Below, piece after piece: positions 9,813 to 21,032 of a DNA stretch of 64,000 nucleotides (position 1 is the first letter of the stretch; each line of letters starts with the position of its first letter). Origin of the DNA: Austropuccinia psidii (lineage: Eukaryota; Basidiomycota; Pucciniomycetes; Pucciniales; Sphaerophragmiaceae); contig JALGQZ010000002.1 in the NCBI GenBank assembly GCA_023105745.1, positions 47,590,497-47,654,496 on the forward strand, written 5' to 3'. The position numbers were made by a program, and so were the translations under genes. The notes beneath the pieces are model-generated. The model saw only the letters and a list, made by a program, of their open reading frames with translations, ran no database searches and was not told the origin of the DNA.

Positions 9813-11708
9813 GTGTCTATGAAACTGTTGATAATATTACTATTAATCAACAGTACTATGACTTTTCTTATGAAATATAATAAAAGATTGTTATAACCAC
9901 ACTTAAATAATTAAAGAATTAATTATTTCTTTTACTTGTTATACACTACTAGTGATTATAACAGTAAGCAGTAATTGTCTACTAGCATAAATTACAATAA
10001 GAATTTAAGAATAAAAACTTCTTTATTAAAATCATAAAATTATTTGAATATATAATTATCTTTTACAAGAATAATCATAAATATAATTCTTGAAGAAAAA
10101 AATTTACTAGAGAAAACTTTAATAATTAAGATAAATCACCCACTAATACTCCAAAGAACTTATCAAAGATAAAATTAGAGAGATTTGACAGATTATTGTG
10201 GATTTAAAGGATCAAAATTGATTTATAACAGGATTACAACAATATTTAGTTTATTCCTATTATTTTACATCTTTCTGATTTATTCTGAAATATTTAAAAC
10301 ACTCAAGAAAAGATTTAACTAATACTTACTTATTGGTAATAAAGGTATAATTGAATAATATGATGATTTTGAAAAAACAGCAAGAGGAGGCCTCTTTTCA
10401 GTCTAAGACAGCTCAAAGAGGTGTGCCATGGAGAGAATTGAAAAACCCAGTGAGTTAGAAAACAATAAACCTTTTTGTATTATTGATTGCATAATCTATT
10501 GTCATGTAAGATTATCATAATTACTCAATTGATGCTTTTACGTGACTACCAACCCATTTATGGTTAAGAATACAAGGAGTAACAACTGTAAATCTTCTTT
10601 TATTCCAAAATAATAATTTATTCCTCAAAGTTATCAATGTTATTGGAAATTTCATCACAGAGTGTATTTTCTGTGAATTTTTAAAAATTCAGTATTTTGT
10701 GTGGAGTCATCAAAAATGGACTGTAAGTAAGACTTTTAATTTTACTTATAAAGTAATAATTCTTTCTGTTTTTTGAATTAATTATACAGTCTTCAATTGG
10801 TCCTGAAATTTTAAGAAAGATTAATTAAGAACTGTATTTTTAATAGATTTTTGAAGTTTTTACCTCATTTCTATGTAGAATTGCAAATAGCACTATATGG
10901 CTGGTTGCTATGAGGTAAATCAATGCATACTAGTCCAATAAGGATTTTGATTACTCTTTTTGGTTTTATTAATGAAAATTAATCAATAATTGACATGGGT
11001 ACAGGAGTCTAAGTTTCTCTTTACCTCCTTGGCACATCAAAATAGCAGCTTATTTGCTATTTTCTTATGATATAATGAAGTTTTGACTTTGTAACCAAGT
11101 TCCCAAAAGGTTTTAGTTTACTAATTGGGTCACTATCAGCCATGTATCCAAGCTTTGAAGCTGTCCATGCCTCAGAGGCCTCAAAAGTTGGTTACCCTGG
11201 CTCTCTTTGATGTCTTTTGTCCCCCTTGACTATTTTTTACATCAAAATAGAAATTCAGGCTTAAGTGAAATATCCACTATGGGTGTACCAAAAGTATATG
11301 TAAGAATACCATAATATTATGTGCCACAAACATGCATAACACTATCCTTACTGTATATGTGACATGGATTTCTCACATTCCTATTATTTTGGCGTGAGAT
11401 TGAGAAAAACAAAAATTTTCACAGATCTTTGATGTGTTATTGAAGTATTTTCCATATTACCACCTCAAATAGTTGATTTGAGCTTATTCACTCTATGGAG
11501 CTACCCTGGGTGAAAGTTTGTTTTGAATCTAAATCTGGCCTTAAATCGATGGATTTACTTACTCAATAAAAAGTTATTCATCTTTTCTCAAATAAAAAAT
11601 GATGAATTTTGAATATATGCATGACTTATGGGTTATGCATAGTTCATAATTTATTTTCAAGATATTTGTGGCCTATCTGGATATGTAAAATATACCTCAA
11701 GGCTCACA
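9813..11708 (-). repeat. Inverted LTR copy (right arm of the palindrome)
   Basis: Read in reverse complement from 11708 it begins TGTGAGCCTTGAGG and follows 6463-8372 nearly base for base for long stretches. Examples are the blocks facing 6590-6640, 7020-7240 and 7682-7870. It ends near 9813, opposite 8372. The flank beyond 11708, read on the minus strand, still has a piece like the AATGGGCC-type text just before the first element's polypurine tract, so this was probably the 3' LTR of a minus-strand element rather than a simple local duplication. Confidence 0.85.
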
Positions 11709-14160
11709 TCCTCAATAATTCAAAAAACACCAAGGGGCCATTGCTAACAGGTAAAATAAAGAAATCTTAATCTAGAAAATTCTTTCTAAACTGCATTACT
11801 GAAATTTTGGTCTCTATTTTTTTTTTATGATCTCTATTGATAGTTTTATTTAGTGATTATCCATAGACAAAATGGAAACTTAACTCATTTATTTCATATA
11901 AAAATGTGATTTCCCCCATTCAATCACAAATTCACAATCTTTTTAAAAGCTATTAGATGTGTAAATCCCACAAAGTCTAGGAATACTAGCTTAAAATATA
12001 GAAAGAAGTTCAAATTTATCTTACCTTGATTAATTTTACCATTATAACACAAACTAGATAATTTTGAGGATATAATATTTGTTTCTTTTATTACTAATTG
12101 TTGGACAATCTTATATGACTCTCACATTTTACTCTAATTATTAATAATACTAACTCAGGTGTATCATTTTTGTGTTAAATGAAATAAAAGGCTTCTTTTT
12201 TTCAGAATAAAATTATTAAATACAGATTACATACACATGCTCCATTCATACGCCAACCTGTAGATGAAGCTCTGACTAAATTGTGTCATTATTAAATTCA
12301 ATTATATAATTTGGAGAAGAAAATAATATAAATATCAATTCATAATTCCTTGGTAAACCATTAAATATTAAAAGATATATTACCTAGAACCTGTGTTTAT
12401 CTACTGATATCAGTGTCATTGGATGTATAGCTCATTTCACACATCTGATGGCATTTTATTCTCTTAGTACCATTTCAAATAACCCAGAACATGAAAAGAA
12501 GAACTTAAGTATACGACCAATCCACAAATAGTTTTACATAACCAAAAAAATTAAATTCATTTGAGAGTCAGGTGCTTGCAATTTTGTATGAAAAAGAGAT
12601 CACACAGACGTAAAAGGCTTTTGAAAACAGTCAAGCTGTTTTAGGATAATGATAGACTAATCAATCAAACCACCCTCTTAAATCCCTTCTATAAGTTCTT
12701 TAACACATCTTAGGTAATTCTTGAGAATTATTAATCACTTCGTACTCTTGGTAAATTCTAATTGTAATTTTGAAACTTCTTCATATTTTCTATTAAGAAA
12801 TATTCATCAAATACCATAAAATAAACCAAGCCTTTTCCCTTGATAACTCCCCAAGGAAATAAATCCATTAGCTAAGTACCTTGTATATCCTTATAAAAAT
12901 CTCAATATTATTACATCCCAAATTTGAAGGAATGTGATAAGTCAGATGTTTATCTAATAGGACTTCCAGAAAATTAAATTAAAATTAATCTCACAAAATA
13001 CCTGAAAAATATCTTTGACATGTGCCTCAATAATTGTTCCAAAGCCAAAATTATGCTTTATAGTTCTATTTATTAAGCTTTGGAATCCTTCGGAAGATAC
13101 TCAAAATGACTTGAATAAATTATTGAAAAAGTGGCCAAAAAGTAATTTTCCATTTCAAATGGAACAATTTTATTAGGAAAAGTGATTATTAGGAATTGGA
13201 GTAGCTTATTTTATTAAATATATCCTTTTCTCAATCTGAGGGGAGAATCATTGAACAAAAATCTTCTGCAATACTTTTAAACACATTCAAAGAAAAAGTG
13301 GATCTTTTTTTTTTGTTGTGGAGTCTCATAGTTAAGATTCCTTCAATGCATGTGAGGACAGTGCATAATTCTCTGGTGATTCTGAAAAATATTTCACTTT
13401 TGAAGCATTCCTCCAATTTGAGCTAAAATATTTTTGATTATCAGATATTCTTTATTTATTTAATTCCTATGGAAAAGCTCACATGCCTTAGAGATTAGAT
13501 CTGTAAGTTCATTTCATTATTTTCACATAGTAGCTATCCCACATATAGATATTTTATAATATTCCTTGATCTTTTGTTTTGGAAATTCTTAATTTGATTA
13601 AAGGAAAAATTTAGGCCACATCCATAAAATATCAAAATGAACTCATCAAATAAAGTTTTTGATATTAAATAATTGAGTAAGTGTAAGAGTTAGAAGGTAA
13701 ATTAAACAATCTAGACTCAAGGGTATAATAATGGTTTATTTGAATCAGCCTTGCCATCCCTATCATTGGAAGCAGAAGTTCCCTTTAATCCATTTACTAG
13801 GGTAAATGGAGAAATCACAAGCTCTTAACAAACCAATTCAATACCCCATTAATAAGTGATATTATCAAACAAACAAAACTTGGTGTAGAGGCTACATTAT
13901 CTGTTCTAGGAATAATTAATTGATGAGCCAAGGATATTTATCTACACTTGGTAAATCTGCCCATGTGAATTTATGAAAAGTAAATCATGACATGAAAAGA
14001 AAACAAATTAATAATCCAAGAGTGTAAAATAAGTTATCTAAAGCTAAAAAATGATAATTGTGATAAATATCACAAAAATTTGGAATACTGGGGTGAAAGA
14101 GTTTTTTTAATATTGAAAAATTAATATTTTATTTTTCCTCTTCTGATATGGTCAAGTTTG
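11709..14160. other. AT-rich stretch, no supported gene
   Basis: If the inverted LTR at 9813-11708 is a 3' LTR, this is where the interior of a minus-strand element would lie. On the minus strand there are short open pieces, such as 13231-13416, but none shows a motif I can name. I read it as strongly decayed transposon sequence. That is an inference. Confidence 0.5.
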
Positions 14161-14169
14161 GCTATTTTT

Positions 14170-15060
14170 CCAAAATTTAAGACCCCAGTAGCAGTTCATT
14201 CAACATATCAAATGAAGAAAGACAGTCAAAAATAAATTTCAACAAACACGAACAACAAGTACTTGATTCTCAAGAATATAGCTTGAATGATATGTTTGAT
14301 CAACCTGATTCTGAGATTTAAATTCCTGAGAAAGCTGGGTGTTTGAATCATCTCAATAATTTCAATCTTTTCACTAACCTTCATAAATTAAATTCAATTA
14401 ATCAGAGCTCAAAACCTCAACCTTGAATTAAAAAATTAATTTGTGATAACTTTCTTTAAATTGATTTTGAATTTCTTCTCTTCAAGAAATTTAAATACTC
14501 TTTGTTTTGCTTTTGATGAAGACTTAACATTATATGAGAAATGTTTGAAAATAATAATTATTTTGAATTGAATTTTGAAATTCTCTTTTTTTTTATTCAA
14601 CTAAGGGTTAGTTACTTGAATCTTCTATATGGCAAGCCTAGGGCAAGTATAATGTAAAATAATCGAAATGGTGTTTTAATTTGGTTTCAGAATTGTGGGA
14701 AATTAGGCTAACCTTGTCCAAGAAAATAAAATAAATGATGTTTCTAACACAATATACCAATTATAAGTGATAATAATTCCTCAATTACTTTCTATTAATT
14801 ATTAATTGATCTCATTTGTCTTTATCATGATATGCTATCTTTCTCAATTTTCACAAACAGTTAATATTGTTATGATGAAAATATTATAGTTCTGCTTTAA
14901 TTCAATTCTCTGAAATGGTTCATTATAGATATGAGTTTGAATTTAGGAATGCTATGCACTTGATTATTTATCAACTTCCAACCGCATTCAAATTCTTCAA
15001 GACAAGTATATCATACTCAAACGCACAATCATTAACGTGCAAATTTCATGTTTGCATTTT
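14170..15060 (+). other. Possible decayed coding sequence
   Basis: In one + frame the text reads as hydrophilic protein with few stops from about 14185 to 14460 (for example LDSQEYSLNDMFDQPDSE), and a Cys/Gly/Lys/Pro-rich piece (FQNCGKLG, then PCPRK) follows near 14685-14730. This could be the remains of a Gag-like or other low-complexity gene. No domain is secure, and stops and shifts are frequent. Confidence 0.25.
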
Positions 15061-15169
15061 GTAATAGCATAGAAACAATACATTAAAAATAACTCACTGC
15101 ATGTGACTTGGGCAGTTAAATAATCATGAGACCATTCATTAATATGCTTACATAAAAACCAATATTAAT

Positions 15170-15960
15170 GGTTGGCTGATTTTCTGACAAACATGGATGC
15201 GATGATTGATTAGGATGCTGATTAGGAGAAGCAACTATTTCATCGAGTGCTCCAACAGCACCCTTTCAGTGGATCCTTCTGAATCAGATGTTGATTCTTA
15301 TAGAAAATGTGAAGTGGTCCCGAGGGCAAAATCAGCAATAAATCAACGAAGTTGCGTGGTCGGGGCAGCAAGTAGGCTTAGTATTTTGCTCAAAGTGATA
15401 GAAAAATGGGAATGTTTTACAGCAATTTACGCATTAGTCATCCTTTTGAGTCAGACATTGCCAACAAAGCCCAATTGAAGAACAGTAAAATAAATTCTCC
15501 TATAAAGTCTAAACCTGACTCATTTTTTAATTTCCGAAGTCATCAACAGGAATTAACTCTGGTTAATTACTTGATTCATGTACGATCAGAGGGCGATGAC
15601 ATTAAGCGCAATGTTTTCTGTGGTGCAAACAACGAGATATATTTACATTGATCAGATTAGCAAAAAGTTCGTCGCCGAGTCAATCAAAAGTTCGTTCCTC
15701 CGAACGGTTAAATAACACGTTTGGGCTAAGATGTGAAATTAAAAGGTTGGACTTTGCTTTTGAATGGGGTAAACGAGGCCCCCTTCAAGTGTTATTGAAC
15801 TACCAGGGCCAAAAGAATATTTGCCACTACAGCAGAGCAATGTCCGTGAACACAGCTGTTTTCCATCACATATATTCATCATCATGGGAATTAGCTAGTA
15901 TACAAGCATAGGAAAACTTGCACGGATCTTAAAATTCTTTTCGGTAATCCGAGCTGGTTT
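15170..15960 (+). other. CpG-retaining segment with unassigned short ORFs
   Basis: Unlike the surrounding AT-rich DNA this stretch keeps many CpG sites (for example around 15318-15365 and 15665-15710). It holds three + strand open frames of 81-90 codons (15206-15478, 15406-15651, 15648-15911) in different frames, and the minus strand has no comparable frame. The peptides have ordinary amino-acid composition but no domain I recognise. It could be a small gene with introns, the far 3' flank of the G-patch gene, or a recent insertion. I do not name a product. Confidence 0.3.
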
Positions 15961-16065
15961 TTGATCTTCTTACTTTTTACACCTTCTCTTAGCAAATATC
16001 AATAAGCCAATAAGAAAAGCAAATTGTCTGGAAAAATAATTTTTGACAAGGTTTCTTCAACTTAA

Positions 16066-16084
16066 TTTCAGCTTGAAGCTGAAA
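16066..16084 (-). other. Short perfect hairpin in the 3' flank of the G-patch gene
   Basis: TTTCAGCTTGAAGCTGAAA is a 9-bp inverted repeat around one base, 21 nt downstream of the stop codon. It would fold in the 3' UTR of the minus-strand transcript. A function in 3' end formation or stability is only a possibility. Confidence 0.4.
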
Positions 16085-16104
16085 ATCGGCTTCTTTGGAA
16101 AAGT

Positions 16105-17621
16105 TTATACACCTTCGTCTAGCATTCGTTCCAGCTCTGAGTTTTCAAAAGACTCAATCTTGGGTTTGGGTCCCGTTTTTTGAGTCAATGTACCTGCAGC
16201 TCTTTGAGCAGCCAAGCGGGCAGCAATTTGGGCAAATTTAGAGGTACTTCCAGTTGATGCCTTGCTAGCCGCTTGGTTCATTGAAGGTTGAAAGCTTGTA
16301 GAAGCCGATGAACTAGCAACAAAGGTGGGAGATGGGCCAGAGGAATGCAGTTTCTGGGTGGCTGCGGGACCTATATCTTGGGAACCTGATGGGCCCTGTG
16401 TTGAGGAAGATTGAGTAAGAGATATGGGGGTAAATCCCGCAGACTTAAACTTGGGCACTGAAAAATTGGGTTTGTCACCCGGTGCGGTTTTATTAAAAGG
16501 AACCGGCATGTTTGCAGCCAAAGTTTGGGACTCGGTCGTATTGGATGCAGTAATTGGTGCCCATCCACCAGCTTTCTTGAAACCGCTCTTGGAGACTGTC
16601 GAGCCGACCTTAAGGGTTATGTCTGAAGGAATCGCTCGCGGAGGCTGAACCGTCACGCCAGCAGCTCGAGCCATCCGTTGCAGTTCTTTAGCCTCCCGCT
16701 TGCGCTCCTTTTCGATTCGAGCTTCTGCCGACGGCTTTCCAGCCCTTCTTGCTTGCTTTGCCTCTAATGCTCTTCGGGCATGATGATGAGCATATGACCT
16801 TTCATGCTCTTCAAACTGACTAATAGTCGTATAGCTATGAACATTTAGCATTAGAGGCTTGCAAGGTTCCGTGAATTAAATCAAAATCCAGGACTTTAAT
16901 GGGATACGAACCCTTTATCACATATAGCGCAATAGAAAGACCTGAGGCGATCTTCGCGTTCCTCTTCTCTCATTTGGACTACCTTGACTTTTTCCTCACG
17001 CTTGGCACGGCTTTCTTCTGTTTCACGAGCAATCACTAAACTTTCGAGCTCCTTTGGCTTTGCTATTGCGGCTGAGAGCATATAAGCATCTTGAGTACTT
17101 TTTCCAAGACCAAGAAGAGGTGTCTGAGCCGGTGTGGGGATTGGTTCCTTTCGGCCTAGAGGAAAAAACTCAATCAAGTAGTGTTCGGAGACTGTAAGAT
17201 GAAATGAAGAGAACGAAGACTTGCCAGTTTCATTAATGCCTAAACCAGTTCCCTCAGTCCATCCCATCTTTAATAACAATTGCATGCCCTTGTTGGTGAT
17301 ATCAAGTTTTCGATGTTCCCCATTGCAAGTGGTTGGTTGGGAAGTAGACGACACAGGTTGCTGAAGAGGATCGTGAGAGCCAAGAATTGATTCATCCTCT
17401 CCATTTTCCTCTTCGCTATCGCTCAATATGCTTCCATAACCCGAAGAACTACCTGATTGGCTTTGAGAACGGGAACGCTAGGATGGAGGAAAACAAGTAC
17501 AGGATAAAATGTGGAACGCAGGGAAAGGACGATATGATCAAAGAGGAATAAGATCAACAGGATTGATTACCTTTGCTCGATATCGTTGAGCAGCTAAAGC
17601 AAGATCGGAAAGCGTCGTCAT
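16105..17621 (-). CDS. G-patch and C2H2 zinc-finger protein (GPATCH8-like), four exons
   Basis: Exons by my reading are 17621-17571, 17477-17225, 17155-16912 and 16834-16105, giving 425 residues. The start MTTLSDLALAAQRYRAK is the first ATG. Residues 18-75 are Ser/Gln-rich and acidic. A G-patch spans about 78-122 (LLKMGWTEGTGLG, then ETGRKEPIP and LGLG), and a charged helix follows at 125-172. A C2H2 finger has C177-X2-C180-X12-H193-X5-H199 and ends in HHH, as in G-patch proteins of the GPATCH8 type. After it comes a Lys/Arg/Glu-rich helix (about 200-245), a Ser/Thr/Pro-rich low-complexity region and a conserved-looking end (SKFAQIAARLAAQ; LERMLDEGV). G-patch proteins bind RNA or activate DEAH helicases, usually in splicing, in the nucleus. 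The exact partner is unknown. All four exons share one frame without internal stops, in a CpG-retaining island, so the gene is probably live. Confidence 0.9.
16835..16911 (-). other. Intron 3 of the G-patch gene (77 nt) inside the zinc finger
   Basis: Only the donor GG|GTTCGT with acceptor TTCATAG gives the frame and the exact X12 spacing of the C2H2 finger (CDKG joined to YTTISQFEEH). The more ordinary donor GTATCC six bases on would add residues and break the spacing. The donor is therefore atypical but best supported. Confidence 0.7.
17156..17224 (-). other. Intron 2 of the G-patch gene (69 nt, GC-AG) inside the G-patch
   Basis: The donor is G|GCAAGT and the acceptor CTCTAG. The intron is a multiple of three and contains no in-frame stop, so the genomic ORF reads straight through it. 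Removing it restores the G-patch consensus (LGINETG joined to RKEPIP). Retaining it inserts 23 residues (KSSFSS to FFPLG) after the glycine. Confidence 0.8.
17478..17570 (-). other. Intron 1 of the G-patch gene (93 nt, GT-AG)
   Basis: The donor GTAATC follows codon 17 (phase 0) and the acceptor is CCTAG before CGTTCC. Removal joins the ATG exon to the Ser-rich region in frame. It keeps the true start, which a single-ORF reading misses. Confidence 0.8.
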
Positions 17622-18460
17622 TTGAAAAATCAAGTCGAAATTATTTGTAGATGAGCAGTTCTTAAGGGGAATTGTTGAGTTTTCTGGAAATTATGAAATG
17701 GGAGTGTCTTAAAAAACTTTGATAATTTTAGGCCAACAACGCGATGGGACGAATCTGATAAAATGAGACAACTTCTACACTTTCAAAGGACATCATGACC
17801 GCTCTTGTTCCTCAAACATCTACATCTCACATCAGAGCTTGATTTTGGACAAACTGATTGATCAAGGCAAAGTTTACCTAATCATGAGCTAAATAAAAAA
17901 TGAATGAAAACACAGACAATTAATCAAGAAGTAATGCCTTGGAAGGATTGAGCTAGTTGACTAGAATAACTTTGACATCTTTTTGCAATCAAGCTAGGAT
18001 GGAATGTCTAACCAAAATTAAACAAAATATGAATGGCTCAAAGTGTTCTGGAGGAGCTTCAGCTGCAAATCAAATTTTAGTGAGTGGAAATTTGTCTTTT
18101 AAAAACTCAGGCTGTTATCAACAGTCCTTCTGAGCACAATGGCTAGACCTGCTGATAGGTGTGCCATTTTAAATTCAGCTTCAGCACCTGTTGGGCATCA
18201 ATTTACCTCAGCTTTAGAATTTTAGAGAGAGTATTTGGAATGTCAATCTTTAAACAAGTATTCCATGCAATAGAAACTGTCCAAAGCACATCATAGCCAT
18301 CACTTTGAGCTTATTGACCTCCAATATTTTTTGTAGCTACTTTCCTTTTCATAATTAAGTACAGAAAACAAGGGGCATGGTATATCTATTGAATAATAGT
18401 TAAAACTTCTTATTAGGATGACAAACCTGAACAAAAATGATGAATACCAACCCAAAATCT
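17622..18460 (-). promoter_or_regulatory. 5' flank and probable promoter region of the G-patch gene
   Basis: This is intergenic DNA upstream of the minus-strand start. CpG sites persist to about 17760 and fade by about 18000. No clear TATA element or divergent gene was found. Short + strand open pieces near 18030-18110 and 18140-18230 carry no motif I recognise and may be transposon remains. Confidence 0.35.
18137..18176 (+). repeat. Degenerate family A hairpin motif
   Basis: GACCTGCTGATAGGTGTGCC resembles the hairpin core of family A (ACACCTG..CAGGTGTAGCC, see 31035-32228). It is short and mismatched, so the assignment is tentative. Confidence 0.3.
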
Positions 18461-18846
18461 GCAATTTTTATTATTGAAGGAAGTCAGTATTTATTCAAAT
18501 AATACATTTTAACAAACATCTAATAATTACTATTTAGAAAAATAAGAACATATTAAATTCAAAACAAAACAAATTTAAATGAAATAAAACTAAATTAAAT
18601 TGAAACAATCTATTCCTTTATATGAGTTTTTAAAATTGTGAAAGTTTTTCATAATTCATATTTCTGCTATATTTTTTAAAAATTCTTGCAATTGTTACTT
18701 CCCCCCCCCCTGAACTAATCATAAAAAAGCAAGAATATGGCATCACTTATTCATTACTATGGAATCATGATAAAATTATTATTATGTCTATAATTTTTCA
18801 TATATAAATCATAATTGTACCTTGTAAACCTTGTGGAACTCTTTTA

Positions 18847-19534
18847 AGTGCGGTATTTAGTAAAGTAGCCCTTGAAGGGGAAATCACTTGTAATCAATTT
18901 AAAATTTCTGACACAAGCCTGTAACTAAGGGTGCTAATGGTATTTTAGATGCACCTCTGAATATACTAAACTAACTTCACCTTGTGAGACCACTAATTAA
19001 TATTTAATAAATATAAGGGCTGTAAGACTAGAGAACACTAGTTTATCAGTCTTTATCACATGTAATCAATAATTAGTCACAGTAGCTTTAGGAGAAAAAA
19101 TTCAATAAAAATATAATTGGGATAATTGATAGCTTGGTTTATTTTTTGGGCTATAATACAATGATAAAATTTTATCTTTGAGTGTCTTGAGTGAATAAAT
19201 TTGGTATAAACATCTCTGGTATAATAATAGTAATAATAATATGGGCTTGAGTGATTATGGAATTCTCGAATATTTGAGCTTATCATCAGTTATATGATGT
19301 GTTGAGAATCACTTGAATGAGATTTATTAAACCGTTTTCCTCTTGAGTTTTTAGGTTTGGTTGATCATGAGTACTAATTAATATTGGTGGGCTAATGTGA
19401 AATAATGGTAAGAGTAAGTATTGATATAATTAATATCACTATTTGATCTAGTCATAATAGGGGGGGGTTAAAATATGACAAATCACAAGTTCCAAACACT
19501 GAATTTAATTTGGCCATTTTCAATATACCGCACT
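18847..19534. mobile_element. Candidate small TIR element
   Basis: AGTGCGGTAT at 18847-18856 recurs in inverted form, ATACCGCACT, at 19525-19534, with weaker matching for another dozen bases inward. Between them there is no coding region, only AT-rich DNA with a TAA-type microsatellite near 19217-19243 and a G run near 19461. No convincing target-site duplication is visible. A CpG-containing 10-bp inverted match in AT-rich DNA is unlikely by chance but not decisive. Confidence 0.4.
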
Positions 19535-19720
19535 TCACAAGCTGTGGTATTTTGGGTCATCATAGAGCCATTGTTTTGTTTCTAAATTCTCAATTATTTC
19601 TACAAGATCCTGAGTATTGTCAATAATTTTTATAAGGATAAATGTTTCTGAAAATCAATTTATTGTACCATCAAATTGAATACAGATTCATTTTTTCTTT
19701 TAAATAATGTCTTTTTTTAA

Positions 19721-21032
19721 TTTGTTCATATACATCAAGAAACGACTAAAAGAAGAAATTCAAGTTTCAAAATAAAAACTTCAAATATCTCATCAAGATC
19801 TCTACTCAAACGTGATATTTTAGAAGCACAATTAGCACATTCCACTGAAATTGAACCTGATATATGGATTTTGTATGCAATTAATGAGAAGAAATACCTC
19901 ATACCACAGAAGTTCTTTGTCTCTCCTTATACCTTAAAAAAAGATAATCTGGAAAGTAACCCTCATAGCAAGATCAAGCAGATATGTCATACAGAATACA
20001 ACTCATTTCTTTCTTTGATATCTCTTGTTGGAAAGGATCAAGTTTTTCATAACAATTCAAACTACAATCAATGTGAGCCAGAAATTCAAATAGCAGTGGC
20101 CCTCTCAAGACTTGGTTTCAATGGTAATATTTCTTGGTCGGGAAGATTGGGGAGATTTTTGGTATCAGAACTGGTGCAGTTGTTATATATACACAAAGGC
20201 TCATTTCATGCCTAATAAAGCTGAAGAACACATACATCGCATGGCCAAATGAGCCTGAAAGGATTCAAATTTCTCAAGTTATGCAAGCTGAAGACTTTTC
20301 TAGTTGTGTTTGTTTTATCGATGGTAGTCTCATTTTGTTATCCCAATGGCCACCTAATTATGGAAATCTTTATCATGATAATAAAAAGAAGTATGTTTGG
20401 CTCTTCTATGTCTCATTACTATAATAGAAAATAGAATTCCTTTGGATAATGGGTATGAGTGAAACTGATGATGGCTTTATATTTAGTTAATCAATTTCAG
20501 TCCAGTTATTATGTGATGTCAATTGCTTTTTTACTTCATTTAATTTTGTATTCACAGGATCAGTACATGACTCAAGTGTATATCAAAATATGAGGCTTCA
20601 TAAAAGGCCGGAAAGATATTTTTCAAAATAAAATATCTTTTGGCTGGCTAAGCCTATCGAAGCTCAATGAAAATTTTTCCAGAATACAAATGAAATGCAG
20701 CACATAATACAGATAATAATTACTTAAACTTCTGACTTGCAAAATTACAATTAAGAATTGCACATTCAATTTGAATATTTAACGATTCATGGTCATTCCT
20801 CAGAGAAATGTGAAATCAGATTCAAAATATAAAGCAAGTCCAATTCTTCATTGATTTATTTTTTTATCTGTGTAATTCTTCGTAAACATTAGGAAAATAT
20901 TCGAGATGGATGGTACTAGATTTATGAAGAGAATGATCCACCAGCCCTTCAAAATGTGCCTGATTTGGTCAATAATAGACAAGTTTTCAAGATGCGGGAG
21001 AAGATAAATGACTTTAACATTGGTATGGAGTG
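19721..21032 (+). pseudogene. PIF/Harbinger-type DDE transposase (DDE_Tnp_4), broken
   Basis: The frame opens at 19721. TTKRRNSSFKIKTSNIS and LAHSTEIEPDIWILYAINEK lead to the helix-turn-helix-like EIQIAVALSRLGFNGN. A frameshift near 20155 moves to GIRTGAVVIYTQRL, and CFIDGSLILLSQ holds the first catalytic Asp (20320-20322). A probable intron lies at about 20391-20500. The second Asp is in GSVHDSSVYQNM (20569-20571). The third block, normally RIEHSIG, reads RIAHSI (GCA at 20760-20762), so the catalytic Glu is lost. The C-terminus YEENDPPALQNVPDLVN ends at TGA 21030-21032. It would excise and integrate Harbinger transposons, but this copy is dead. The family match is from motif recognition. Confidence 0.85.

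Noticed and set aside
18701..18710. C10 run, with G8 runs near 9591 and 19461, as regulatory or quadruplex sites
   Set aside because: Single homopolymers without further G-tracts. They may also be of uncertain length in the assembly.
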